Shown one piece after another: positions 48,221 to 59,413 of a stretch of DNA of 64,000 nucleotides. The translations under genes and the position numbers were made by a program. Source of the stretch: Macrocystis pyrifera (lineage: Eukaryota > Sar > Phaeophyceae > Laminariales > Laminariaceae); assembly GCA_031763025.1 (NCBI GenBank), contig JASSKH010000037.1, positions 1,302,001 to 1,366,000 on the forward strand, given 5' to 3'. Within the stretch, counting starts at the first letter, position 1; each line of letters opens with the position of its first letter. A model generated the notes under the pieces. The model was not told the origin of the DNA, ran no database searches, and saw only the letters and a program-made list of their open reading frames with translations.

Positions 48221-49660
48221 CACACAAACAAAAAAGCTCAAAACAAGGTACCCTACCCTCGCATGCGAGCCGTTGTGGAGAGGCTTTTTTTTCCTTGGAA
48301 AACCAAGAAAAAAAAGGCTCGTGCTTCGCGCTCACGCGCCTCATTTCAATCAAATCCTACTGTGAGGCAGCGACCGCTGACCCCTAGGCTACAGCTACGC
48401 CTGGCTGCGTAGTTGCGGCCACTGCAGCAGCAGTGAGTGGTACAAAAGATCTATGAGTTATCTCGAAGGCGGACGAGAAGGCCCCGAAGAGCCATGGGAT
48501 CGACAGGCTTGGCTGGATGAGCACTGCCTGAAGAAGGTCGGGGGAACGACTTTGGCGACATCTCGGCTCTCGACCCTGTACTTGCCAGACAGCATGAGCT
48601 CTCGAAAAGACATCAAACGCGATTGTCATATTGTTGAGGAGCACCATGAGCATCATACAGCTACAGCAGTAGCAGCATCCTTCTGTTGCTTCTTGTAGCT
48701 GCCGTAGCGTTAGTACGGGTCCTGCCGATCCTGTAGTCAAAAGCTTGAGACCCTATACCAGTCTGTCCGGTAATGTAAGGGTCGTTTTAATATAATTTTA
48801 TTATCAAATATTCCTTACATTGCCGAACAGAGTGGTATATCCTACCTACCAAGTACCTGGTATCTGGTATCATTATCAGGTGTCTGATATTTACTGAAGT
48901 ATATACGTAAAAGCGTTGACTTGCCTCGCTTTCCTTACGGCCGAGCTGCAGCAGCATTCTTGCTCGTACAGGTAGGTATATCTCGGCACCACAGCAGCAG
49001 TAGTGCTTCTCGCAGCTACAGCAATCGAACACTGCGAGACGTTGGTTTGTGTGTTTATGTTGCCGCTGGGTGGGGACTCGCATGCCGAAAACACGAGGCT
49101 CCCACTGCTGCGGGTAGAGCCTCTTACTGCGGACAGTAAAATAATACAAGTATATCGATAACAACTTGTACAAGTAATTTGCCCCGGTCTACTCTGGCCG
49201 TCCTGTCAGCAACTACGAGGTACTAGTTCAGTACCTCAGTACTGCCACCCAAAAATCACACTAAAAAAACAAGAAAAACATGTCCAAAAACAAATCCGAC
49301 TCCTCCGGGGGGGGTTAGGTGTATGACATTCCAGTCTGCGGGCGCCCCTGTTTCCACATTAAATTATCCCCTATTTAATACTTCGTATTACTAGTATTTA
49401 ATATTAATAGTATCTGGTAACGCATAGCATACCACAAAAATATATACTTGGGTACCTTGGTACCAAGAAACCGGTACGCGATCAGCGTATTATGATATGC
49501 TATGAGTAACACCCAAGCTTATTACATGATATTTAACAGTTTAATACCTTCTACTACACCACAAACGGATATTCCAGGTTCCGGATAGACATTGTACAGT
49601 ACCACTCTGTCCCGAAATATAAGCATCTTATGTATATTAAAATTGATTGAGATGGTCCTA
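48221..49660. other. Unassigned spacer
   Basis: I see nothing that qualifies as a gene. GCA/CTG-rich patches occur at 48420-48440 and 48950-49020, and a TACCWGGTA palindrome at 48854. Confidence 0.45.
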
Positions 49661-49766
49661 TTACGGGGGTCAATAGTTAATAGGACCTATGGTATACATA
49701 TAAAACTATATATTTACCTATTTTTAATAACAAATTTTGGTCCTATTTACTATGGTCCTATTAATA
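49661..49766. mobile_element. MITE, TTACGGGG family, right end altered
   Basis: The left end TTACGGGGGTCAATAGTTAA matches 30094 and 53697. The interior (TATACATATAAAACTATATA, ATTTACCTATTTTTA) is close to 53697. The right end keeps GGTCCTATTTACTATGG but has lost the CCCCGTAA terminus. Confidence 0.75.
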
Positions 49767-49889
49767 ATACGTCGGCACAGAGTGGAATACACAATTCTAC
49801 AAAGCGGCGTTTAGAAACCGGGGTCTGGTTATAGTATTCCCAGCGCCTGGTAAGCTACGTACACCTGGTACATAACTATCTGGGGGTAC

Positions 49890-50270
49890 TACGGAGGTCA
49901 CCTCCTCTGGTGATGTCGGCCTGGTCTTGTTCTTGGACGAGTATAGCCGAGGCCTTGAAGCGCACGTTTCTTCGTTAACATGTGGCAAGGAGGTGCCTCC
50001 ACAAACCTCCGTAAAATAGCGAGGGGAGATCTTACAGCAGTGCATATGGGAGCTCTGAGCTCGGTTGGGTGGTTCTCGTAAAGGACCCCTTCACTTCAGG
50101 GCTTTAGGGTGACTTCGGGATTCAGCGTGTGTATTCCCGAACGCCAACCAACCATTCTGAAGATCCATATTTGATGGCGGACCTCACAGACCGGACGTTG
50201 GTTGAAGCATTTTTATGGTTGGCATATATGTGTGATCGGAGTTTGACGGGATCCACCTGTCCTCCATAAA
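49890..50270 (-). repeat. Diverged solo LTR, same family as 39947
   Basis: It is collinear with the gypsy LTRs through GATGTCGGCCTGGTC, CATGTGGCAAGGAGGTGCCT, CCAACCAACCATT and GACCGGACGTTGGTT to CCTGTCCTCCATA, but with many substitutions. No internal region is attached. Confidence 0.8.
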
Positions 50271-50381
50271 AAAGGCAGTACGGCTTATTTCATCTCGCAG
50301 TTGAGGACGGAGTTTTTTTTTGAAGAAACCAAAGAACAATGTCCGGTTTATCGATGCGTGGAATATTCGAATTAAAATACG

Positions 50382-50592
50382 AGCCGACTTCACAGCTGTG
50401 TAGAACGAGATAATTTTCCAAGAATATTCATTTGCTCCGTATATACTTGTACGTACACGTACTGGGATATAAAAAACCTAAAAAAAATGAGCCGGATTTA
50501 CAACTGTGTAGAACGAGATAATTTCCCAAGAATGTTCCTTTGCAGCGTATATTCTTGTAAGTACACGTGCTGGCATAAAAATAGCCTAAAAA
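50382..50592. repeat. ~113-bp tandem duplication
   Basis: Two copies share GTGTAGAACGAGATAATTT, CCCAAGAATRTTC, CTTGTA.GTACACGT and AAAAACCTAAAAA-type ends. Confidence 0.75.
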
Positions 50593-50638
50593 TAACGTGG
50601 AGGTGGTGGGGGGGTGGAAGGTGATACAGCTATATAGC

Positions 50639-50662
50639 TTAGGGTTAGGGTTAGGGCTAGGG
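50639..50662. repeat. Short interstitial telomere-like tract
   Basis: Three TTAGGG units followed by a CTAGGG variant. A shorter GGTTAGGGTTAGGG occurs at ~7394-7407. Confidence 0.8.
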
Positions 50663-50960
50663 TTCAATTCCCAGGTTGCGACAGCGGGGGGGGGGAGGGT
50701 GCGTTTGACGACTTTTTACCATTCGACGATTTCTGACCGTTTACTGCTGCAGAGGGCTAGTTACATTTCTGCACCTTGCAGCTCGGCGGTGTATGGTGCC
50801 CAGCACCATGTTTTTGATGCCGGGTTCAATTCCCGGGTTGCGACGGGGGGGGTTGCGTCTGACGACGACGGTTTCTGATCGTTTACGGCTGCCGAGGGCT
50901 AATTATATTTCTGCACCTTGTGGGTGCCAAATGGGATCACATCCGAGTGGGATCAGGTCC
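50645..50960 (+). repeat. Duplicated tRNA-like (SINE-type) unit
   Basis: GGGTTCAATTCCC (B-box-like T arm) followed by GGTTGCGAC, a G-run, GCGTYTGACGAC, TTTCTGAYCGTTTAC and ATTTCTGCACCTTG occurs twice, about 170 bp apart. In the second unit an A-box-like AGCTCGGCGG (50780-50790) and a GGTGCCCAGCACC hairpin precede the T arm. The acceptor arms do not pair, so this is not a functional tRNA. Confidence 0.5.
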
Positions 50961-52144
50961 GAGTGGGATCAGGAGAGCCAAGCAGGCACTGTTTTGTTTG
51001 TGCCCACTTTTTGTGGAGAGATTCCCAGAAACTTATTTATCTACAGCATGGAGAACTCTACTGACCAAAGTACTCTCCAGCATATCTGCTCGGCCTTGAT
51101 GTCAGCATGTTGACCCCTTTAGGCCTGCACTCCCGTTTGGGAGACAAATTACTTGGAATTAGATGTTTACGTACAGCATTACAGTACCAAAAGGGTTAAC
51201 TGTTGTGTCTTCGGGTATCCAAACAACCTCCCTCTCCCAAAGAACAGTGCACCTTGCTTGGTGCGGGGAATTCTTGGACAACTACAATACAAGGCCGGTA
51301 TCATACCAGGTACAAGCTTTCGCGGTTGACGCCGCCCGCTCCTTTGAAGCGGGCCCAAGGCCTAGACATTTGCCGCAAGTGGGAATTGGAAGGACATGTG
51401 AACAGACACAAAACGATGTAAACAGATGACGCTAAAAATAATCACATCGTTTTGCGCTAACAAAAGCAACAATCATGTTGCCGAACCAAGAGGGACCGTA
51501 CCACCCCCCCAAAAAAAGATGTCTCCCGTCCAAAGAAGCATCGAAAAAAAAACCCGCTGTCCATAGAAACGGCTCGGATACGACTATTGCTCCCCCAATA
51601 CTGCTATCGGCCGTACCAAGGGGATTCCCATTGCCGTCCCGCTCCCTTTTCTGTAACTCTCGTGTGTGTATACCTCTTACTTGTTTCTCACGATCGTAAC
51701 ATGACCAGCTCTATGAGTTAACTTTAACCAAAAAAACGGCCTCGGTGAAACTTGCAAGCGCAATGCGGCGAACAATCCCATCGGCTAGAAACAGGAGATC
51801 GAACAGCAATATTCAACCTAGAGAAAGGGATTGAGAGAAGATGTTGGGGTGTTCCCTAGAGAAGGACCCCACCGTCAGTCATGAATTGTTGGCGCAATAG
51901 CATTTTATCGTGGCTCGAGAGGTACAGCAATCGATACCAGTTGTATTGCTGCCCTTGTAACGGAAACCCGCACGAAGGAAGAAGTGAGCAAACGAGACAG
52001 AGGGAGAGAGAGGAAAAGGGATGAGCACTAATTGCGCACAATGGACGAGCTATTGTCTCCCGCTACCAATCCAGACCCATATTCACCCCTAATTGTGATG
52101 GGGAGTGAAACAAAAAACGCCCCAAAGAGCCGCCTCCTGCTAGG
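50961..52144. other. Unassigned spacer
   Basis: Nothing recognised beyond a TACCWGGTA at 51304 and low-complexity A-runs. Open frames are short and motif-free. Confidence 0.45.
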
Positions 52145-53235
52145 CCCTAGCCTTTAAAGCGCTTTCAGGCATGCGTAGATAGGCACGCCGCAGGCGAAAA
52201 AAAAAAAAATGAGATAGGCCAAAAGATAAGCATATGCCTGACGTGCCTTAATTTGCCTTAGACGTGCCTATCTACTGAAGGCATTTGCCTTTGACAAATG
52301 CCTGAGAGGTGCCTGAAACCTTTTCGGCGCCCCAAAACGAACCTCATACAAATTTCAAGTAGTTTTGTGTGAATGGGCAAAATGCCTGAAAAAATGCCGA
52401 GAACTTGTTCAGCGCCCCTGGACAAACCCCATACTAATTTCAAGTATTTTTGTGTGAATGGGCATTTTAGACAGGCACAAAGATAGACACGTGCGCCTGA
52501 ACTTGCCTTAAACGTGCCTATTTATAGAAGGCATTTGCCTTAAAATGCCTAAGACGTGCCTGGAACCGTTTCGGCGCGCCAAAACACTGGATTTTATAAT
52601 AACTTGAGAAAAAGGAAAGCAGTTGAGAAAAAAACGTTTACGCTGCGGACTTCATCAATTCGTAAAATATTTCAAGTCTGATAGGCTCAAAAACTATCTA
52701 CTCTTCAACAGCAACCGAACACACGTACTCTTGAGGAAATCGAACGAGCACAGCCGAAGGTACAGCTAAAACAATCGTTTGAAGCGAAAAAGAAGAATCT
52801 GCGGTAAATATATAGTTTTCGCTGTACTATCGGCTGTGCTTGTTCAATTTCCTCCAGAGTGCGTGAGTTTGGTTGCTGTTGAAGAGTAGATTGTTTTAGA
52901 GTCTATCAGACTTGAAGTATTTTACGAACTGATTAAGCTAGCCGCTTCAACGTTTTTTCTCAATTGCTTTCCTTTTTCTCAAGTTAAAAATCCAGTGTTC
53001 CAAGACAAACCCTACACTAATTTCGAGTAGTTTAGTGTCAATTGGCAAAATTCCTGAAAAATGCCTGAAACTTTTTCAGCGCCCCAACGCAAATCCTAGC
53101 CTAGTTTCAAGTTATTTGGTTCCAAGTGGTAAAGTGCCTGAAAAACTGCCTGAAACCTGTTCAGTGCAGCAAGGAAAATTCCTATACTAAGGTCAAGTAC
53201 TTTGATTTCAAGAGGTAAAACGCCTGAAAGAGTGA
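52145..53235. repeat. ~106-bp tandem repeat of the GCCTGAA family
   Basis: About five units with the pattern GCCTGAA, TTCAGCGCCCC, ACTAATTTCAAGTA and GTGTGAATGGGCA. The array is interrupted by the MITE at 52583-52999. Related sequence lies at 29215-29725 and 54655-54800. Confidence 0.75.
52583..52999. mobile_element. 417-bp fold-back MITE
   Basis: Almost the entire element is one inverted repeat: arms of ~190 bp (52583-52775 and 52810-52999) with few mismatches and a short AT-rich centre. It starts AACACTGGATTTT and ends with the exact complement. CCAA stands on both sides (52579-52582, 53000-53003). Removing the element and one CCAA restores a normal repeat unit (GCGCGCCAAGACAAACCC). Confidence 0.9.
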
Positions 53236-53330
53236 AGGCAAACCTACGTAGCATGTTTGTTTTTTCGTACCGGTATGGAACAAGCCGTGGTTCAATACAG
53301 CACCTTCAGCTGACGACGTAGAACGGGATA

Positions 53331-53355
53331 ACAGCAGCAGCAGCAGCAGCAGCAC
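53331..53355. repeat. (CAG)n microsatellite
   Basis: Eight consecutive CAG units. Confidence 0.9.
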
Positions 53356-53696
53356 AAAGACATACCAGCACCTCGTGGCATACGTAATGCCAGTACTAAT
53401 ATGATAGAGGTAGCATATTCGTCAATCTGCGACCACCACGTACCAGGTATCTATGCGTGCAATCACCTGTGGTTTATCGTGCAGCGTCATTCGGACGGAC
53501 CCAGAGTCAGTCCGGGTTGAATACCCGTTCATGAAATATACCAGGTACATTTATATTTTTTTTTCGTGCGTGTGCAGCGAACACTCTACAAAGAAACAAC
53601 AAACGAAGTTCGATTCGAACAACAATCAACTCAACAAAATCAAACGTGCGCATCTTGCATGTGTGCATGCAGGGTCGAGAAAAAACCCAAGCCCTA

Positions 53697-53801
53697 TTAC
53701 GGGGGTCCATAGTTAATAGGACCTATGGTATACATAAAAACCTATATATTTACCTATTTTTACTAACAATATTTGGTCCTGTTAACTATGGACCCCCGTA
53801 A
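53697..53801. mobile_element. 105-bp MITE, TTACGGGG family
   Basis: The ends TTACGGGGGTCCATAGTTAA and TTAACTATGGACCCCCGTAA are perfect inverted repeats. The centre is AT-rich. TA precedes the left end; the right flank is ATAG. Confidence 0.9.
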
Positions 53802-54654
53802 ATAGTGTTGGCTCCGACCTCAAACCACACTTCGGCGACATATCGTCTACTTTTCGGACACACAAACGACCATGCCCGCACCCCGCACTGTCCAATGCGC
53901 TGAATGCTCGCTGCCCACTACTAGTATTATACGATGTGCCTGCAAAGTGGCGCTGCCAGAGCGAACTAGTCAATAGTACGCAGGACACGACAAGGGAACT
54001 TGTTGCTTCACATCGTAGCGTCCCCGTTATCAGAGCTGTGCGCTGTGGGCAGTGGGCTGTGTGGCTTGCGCTGTGGCTACGGGGTACGGGGACCCTACAA
54101 AAAATATATCCCCTTTCCCCTGATTTTTGGGAGGTCCAGACTAACGACGATATTTACGCCTCATGTGAAGCGGTGACCGAGGGTAGGGTAAGGGTAAGGG
54201 ACGCAGGTGGTTCTGGCAGCTGGAAAGCAGCGCTTCGCTTCTTCTGATTTAGATTTTCTTATTGATGGCGAGAGCTGAGAAGGTGCTCTGGTAGAGAAGA
54301 GAGAGGTAGGGGGGAGGGACTCGATGCCCAGATATACTCGTCCCACCCCACGCCACAAGCTCTCCTAAATTCCTCTTATCTGATGTACGCCTACAGAACT
54401 TTCCTATGCCTACCAATCGTTCTTCTGCTAATATAAGAACTTCTTACTTCGTGGTCCTATCTACGCTAAGGAACATTATTCTCGTCTAACGGGTTATCCG
54501 CCCTAGGGAACATTCCTAAAAGAACGTTACTCTCGACTAACGGGAATATCCGCCGGGTTAATCCATTCTTAGGATTATTCTCGTATCCGTGAGACTACAA
54601 GACTGCAACATAGCATCTATATCTATAGCCCATGAGTGCTCCACTCATATCACA
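53802..54654. other. Unassigned spacer
   Basis: No gene supported. 54380-54600 has weak internal repetition (AACGGG.TATCCGCC, GAACATT). Confidence 0.4.
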
Positions 54655-54800
54655 CTTAAACGCCTGGAAGCGTGCCTGACGCGTACCTGGCAAAAGATAG
54701 GCAAGATAGGCACGAAAACAGTAGTTGAGCCACGCCTGTTTCAGAAGCAGTAGTTCAGGCATTTTTTCAGGCATGCCTCAAAAAGGCTAGGGCCTACCTC
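54655..54800. repeat. GCCTGAA-family fragment, inverted relative to 29.3 kb
   Basis: GATAGGCACGAAAACAGTAGT and GCCACGCCTGTTTCAGA match the complement of 29260-29320. Confidence 0.65.
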
Positions 54801-55294
54801 CTGCGCCTGCGCCGCAACAGCATATTGGATGTTGATTTTTCTGGCCGTTTCTATAGCGTACCACCTTCGTGAGATTTATCATTTATTTGCTGCTAAAATG
54901 AATAGGAATCAACTGCAGAGAGCGTACGTGCAAGTATACCCACAACCCACAAAGAGGAAGGAATGAGACGGTTTCGGAGGGTTTCCCATAGAATAACAAG
55001 GGATGTTTAGTACGGGGGTAAGAATGAAAAATAATAGAAATCCCGGATGATTGAGGAAGAAAGACCAAAGCAGTTCAGATACGAGCAATCAGCGGTAGAG
55101 CGGTGTGAAGCGGGGTCGTCGGGCAGCGAGTATCCAGAATAGATTGCGGACGGGCAAGGCCCTGCACGAGCTGAATAGAACCGGGCAGGGGACGTCAGGG
55201 AGTCATCTAGTTGTTTTTTTCCCGCCCACCCTCCCGCAACAATTTTCCACGGCGGATGAGCAAACGGAGGGGAAGGAGACACAGTGGTCGATTA

Positions 55295-55660
55295 GTAATG
55301 GCTTAATCCCGATCGCACGGGCCGTTTGAAACGGAATCATTACATATTAATCGTTTGGTTTTCGTGGTGGGTTCCCGATCGCACGGGCCGTTAGAAACGG
55401 AACCACCAGAAAGCACGCGTAAGTGGTGGTCGATTGAGTGGTGGCATAATCCCAATCGCTCGGGCCGTTAGAAACGGAATCATCACATTCAATAATCGTT
55501 TAGCAATCGTGGTGGGTTCCCGGTACGAACGGGCCGTTAGAAACGGAACCACCCGAAAGCACAAGCACATAGGGGTCGATTGGTAGTGGCTTAATCCCGA
55601 TCGCACGGGTCGTTTGAAACGGAATCACTACACTCATAAGCGTTTGGCAGTCGAGGTGGG
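55295..55660. repeat. Five-unit array of three-way-junction folds, ~72-bp spacing
   Basis: Units start at 55295, 55366, 55438, 55511 and 55583 (steps 71, 72, 73, 72), with a broken sixth at 55655. Each unit is an outer stem, hairpin 1 (CCCG, 6-7-nt loop, CGGG), hairpin 2 (CCGTT, 3-nt loop, AACGG) and the closing arm, with few unpaired bases at the junction. Types alternate A-B-A-B-A. The outer stem of the A type is GTAATG/CATTAC, GTGGTG/CATCAC and GTAGTG/CACTAC in the three copies; B has GGTGG(G)TT/AACCACC. Spacing between CCGTT anchors (66, 77, 69, 76) is not a multiple of three overall, so the conservation is not that of a protein repeat. I know no RNA family with this layout. Confidence 0.8.
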
Positions 55661-56228
55661 TCCCCGGCGGGGAGGCGTCTGGGGGGGGGAGGCGTTCCAC
55701 TAGCGGAGCGCGACCGGTCAGGAGGTCGACCGCGTTTCGTCGGTGTGGAAGGGGGTGGGAGGCGTAAGCAAGCGAAAGGGACAAGGCAACCCCCCCTTTC
55801 TCTCTTCCCTCCGGCTATTTTATAGGGGTAAGGAAGGAGCACGCATGCGGGGGGGGGGGGGACGGGCCAGGGCACCCCCCCTCCACCACCACCACCACCA
55901 TTTCGGCTTCTTCAATTAATATCAAGCATTTTTTCGTGGAAGTGGACAACCAAACGATTGGAAATGTGAAAAGTGACCTTTTCTATCGTTCATATGTATA
56001 TGGCGTATGCGGGGTGTGGCGCTGCTCAGCGGGAAGTCACGATATACACTTGAAGTAATAGGATTCGGCGACGGCGCGACTGCTCTGTGGTGAGCCTTTT
56101 ATTAATAATAGCATGCAATCTTACTCTTGAAGTAAGAATAGAGCCGATGGTCGAACGGTCTTGCTTCCACATTGTGTCTAACACAAAGTTATCATATTAT
56201 ATATCTGTACCCATGTAATACAATGAAT
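55661..56228. other. Unassigned spacer
   Basis: Low-complexity G-runs and a (CCA)n tract (55880-55905). No gene supported. Confidence 0.45.
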
Positions 56229-56477
56229 TGTTGTTGTTGTTGTTGTTTTCTTCACATTAAACGTTCTTTCTACGCGTCGACATCCAGCACAACCAGTGTC
56301 CGTGCCGATTCTTCAAACCTAGAGAGATACAAGTTCTGTGGTCACAAAGCTACGCCACAGAGATACTACGTTGCCACGTATGTAATGCAATGCCATGTCA
56401 TCATACTGCGTACGACAGGCACGACATACACATTCCATGACTTAGAAAAACAAAAACGAAACAAAGAGAAAAAACGA
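56229..56477 (-). repeat. LINE 3' terminus and part of the 3' UTR
   Basis: A (TTG)n tail, the terminal stem-loop module, then the complement of the CATGGAATGTGTATGTCGTG block seen at 11225. Truncated at ~56477. Confidence 0.85.
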
Positions 56478-56693
56478 ATGGGATGCAACGATGTAATTGT
56501 ATTATAGCTATTAATACACGGTTAACAGTTAAACACGAATCACTGCTGTATGCATAAGATGCTACGATGTTAGAGGCAGCTCAACTCTGTTGAAAAACTG
56601 AAATGTGTTGAATTAAACTGGTAAATACTGGCATGCTGGCGAACCACCCTCTACAGAGCAAGGTGGGGAAAGCTCAACAACGGATGCGCTGTG

Positions 56694-57010
56694 TGTGTTC
56701 TTCACATTAAACCGTTCTTTCTACCCGTCGACATCCAGCACAACCAGTGTCCGTGCCGATTCTTCAATCCTAGAAGAGATACAAGTTCTGTGGCCACAAA
56801 GCTACGCCACAGAAATACTACGTTGCCACGTATGCAGTAAGCACAGTGGGCAATGCAAAGCCCTGGTCATCATACTGGATACGACAGGCACGACATACTC
56901 GTTCCATGAAATAGAGAAACGAAAGGAAACAATAAAAAAAGCAAAAACAAAGAAGACAAATCGAGAGCTCCAAATCGCAAGAGAAAAAGAGCAAAAAAAG
57001 CAGCGCAGAA
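56694..57010 (-). repeat. LINE 3' terminus and part of the 3' UTR
   Basis: A (TG)n tail, terminal module and A-rich 3' UTR, truncated at ~57010. Confidence 0.85.
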
Positions 57011-57035
57011 ACTTACCGCCTAATTATAACGTGTG

Positions 57036-57640
57036 AACCTGTTGACGACATGCATGTCAAACCTGATGTTTCCTTTAGGGACTATGGTTGGTACGGAGAC
57101 AAAGTCTTCCAACGCGCCTTTAGGTGGACAGGTTCGCCCCATCGACAGTCACTCCGAACTCCGAACCCTGCACACACTAAAATATCAACACCAACCACAA
57201 CCAGCAGCACGTACCCACCGCCGTCCGCGCTTGAACGGCTCTGTCCATCATCAGCACTGGTGTTACCCATTACCCAACCCCAGGCAACCAAACAGCGAAG
57301 ACTCCCGCGCCCGTGGACGGTGAACACAGGGACCCAACCCCAGGCAACCAAACGGCGAAGACTCCCGCGCCCGTGGACGGTGAACACATGGCTTCCTCCC
57401 AGGTTGGCCCTTTCGTCATAGCAACACCATGCTTCTGGAGAGAAAAATTGGCTTGATTTGCGGCCACCCAGAAGTTGATCGATTGTACCCGCACGTCAGA
57501 CATTTGGTCGACGACTGCTTGCAAAGAAAAGTGCGGGAGTGGAGCCCATCTGGCACGATCAATCCGCCCGTGACGGCTTCAGTACCTCGAGGTCTGCCCG
57601 TGATGAGAGAGTCTGGAACAGGGCAATGAAACCATGCTCT
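57036..57640. other. Unassigned block with 60-bp duplication
   Basis: ACCCAACCCCAGGCAACCAA starts at 57272 and again at 57332, an exact 60-bp period over two copies. Open frames run on both strands (57050-57421 and 57429-57629 plus; 57270-57524 minus). The stretch FRDYGWYGDKVFQRAFRW in the first plus frame looks protein-like and could be a transposase remnant, but I cannot name a family. Confidence 0.4.
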
Positions 57641-57814
57641 CTTTCGCCTATCGTGTTCTTAGGTTGATGATGATGATGATGATGTACTCTTTGTTGTGTG
57701 TGGTACACAGCAGAGTAGATTCCTAATCTAAACGACAACCATGTCATTGTTATTGTCGTTGTTATTGTTGTCGTCGCCGCCTCGAACCAGTAATATTTTT
57801 GCCCAACGACATGC

Positions 57815-57890
57815 AACACACCCAGTGTTCCATGCTTCACCCTAGAGAGATGCATGTTATGTAGTCATAGACTGCGAAACAGAGAAAAAA
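57815..57890 (-). repeat. Degenerate LINE 3' terminus
   Basis: It keeps CACCCAGTGTTCC, TTCACCCTAGAGAGAT and GTAGTCATAGACTG. Confidence 0.6.
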
Positions 57891-58059
57891 AATGCATCAC
57901 AAGTGAAACGAGGCATATCCATGACATCTGGTACGAAGAAAAAAAACAGATGTAGACTGTTGCCTGTAGCTCCCTCTCTTTCGTGTCGCTTCGTCCGCGC
58001 AGCAGACATCTGTCTTTCCTGAGTACGTGTGCTGTCCGTCTGGCAGCCTTTTTGAAGTC

Positions 58060-58362
58060 CTTGCGTCGTTTGTATTCTGTTTTCATTTCAAATTTTTGGT
58101 TTTTTGGTTTTTTATTGTCTTTTTGCTCTAATTTTCGGTCCTGCGTGTGTTGTTGTGTTCTCGTACCCGGTACGCTGACATTTCACTTGACTTGAATTTG
58201 CGATTATTTTTTATTTTTGGTCTTCCTCTGTCTCACAGTCTGTGACCACAGAATCAGTATCTCTCTAGGATAAGGAATCAGGACGGACACTGGGTGTACT
58301 GATGAAGCTGGGTAGAAAGGACGATTTAATGTAAAGACAACAACAACAACAACAACAACATT
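58060..58362 (+). repeat. LINE 3' UTR and terminus, subfamily B
   Basis: T-rich 3' UTR, TGTTCTCGTACCCGGTAC, then CTGTGACCACAGAATCAG, TCTCTAGGATAAGGAATCAG and a (CAA)n tail. Confidence 0.8.
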
Positions 58363-58995
58363 GCCAAAACGGGCCCTAAGACCAAACAGAATCGCAAAAG
58401 CAAGCCAAACGAGAAACGAAATAAAATTCAAAACCCATGTTACGACAACGCACGGCTGTTTCGGCGGCGCTGTCCGCTCGACCTACCGTCGATCGTGTGG
58501 ACGATAGCTGGAGCCCTCTGAAGCTGTATCCACGTATGTTGGGCAGGGGGGGGGGGGGGGTGCGCGCAATATCTAATATCTACATGACACCCCGAGCCCG
58601 ACCGAGAGCCATTCCTAGGCTCGAAATCTTTTCACTCGGCCGGGGTCATTTTTAAGATACCGTAACAATGCAAAAAAAAAAAGCAAGCGCTATGATTGTT
58701 GCAGGTGTCAAACGACGCCTCGGGGCGTTTACTATGAGATCGGGGCGTATTCGGGAAGAAACAAACCGGCTATTTTTGCCCCGCGGGACGATAAAACGCA
58801 TTCCCTCACACACACATAGCAACAGCATAGCAGCAGCAAAAGCTGGTCGTGTCGCAACCCCGCAGCACCGACAAGGCGCATCGATAAAGACACTGACGAC
58901 GGCTCAAACTCGTGGGGGGCCTTGCGCCGTCCTGGTGAAGCGGCGCTCACGAGAAAAGGCACGCCAGCGCCCGCTCCTGCACTTGCTCTGTCCTC

Positions 58996-59064
58996 GACTG
59001 ATTATGTTTGTTGTCCCGTTGCGCAAACCATGACTGATTATGTTTGTTGTCCCGTTGCGCAAAA
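58996..59064. repeat. 36-bp tandem duplication
   Basis: GACTGATTATGTTTGTTGTC and the following 13 bases occur at 58996 and 59032 without change. Confidence 0.9.
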
Positions 59065-59413
59065 CATATCCCCAGGCGTATTCCAACGTACTTAAGTAAA
59101 GCACCCCTTTGGCTGCTTCGGAAGCATCTCCATTTCCTACACTCAAAACTAGTTGCCAGCTCAGCCCTGGGGCGTTTACCCCAAAAATGTGAAGGGGGGG
59201 GGGGGGGGCGTTTACTGTGTGGCCGTGGCGTTTTGCTCATTTTTGTTTTAGCAGGGGGCGTTCACTCCGGATTCTGCCCGTTTTCGCTGAAAATAGCGCC
59301 TACCACGATAAGAGTTTACAAATACTTTTACCGTACACACCGACCCCAGGCATACAGATAGCAAGGATATCTCTATTGTTGAAATTTAGACGAGCTGCGG
59401 ACACCTGGTTATT

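Noticed and set aside
50639..50662. Chromosome end
   Set aside because: Only about four units, with ordinary sequence on both sides; an interstitial tract.
55295..55660. Hammerhead or tRNA explanation of the three-way junctions
   Set aside because: No CTGATGA core, no A or B box and no CCA-type acceptor; only the general cloverleaf-like branching is similar.
55391..55875. Minus-strand frames with repeated PFLTAR peptides
   Set aside because: Unit spacing (66, 77, 69, 76 between anchors) shifts the frame between units, while the stems stay paired, so structure rather than protein is kept.
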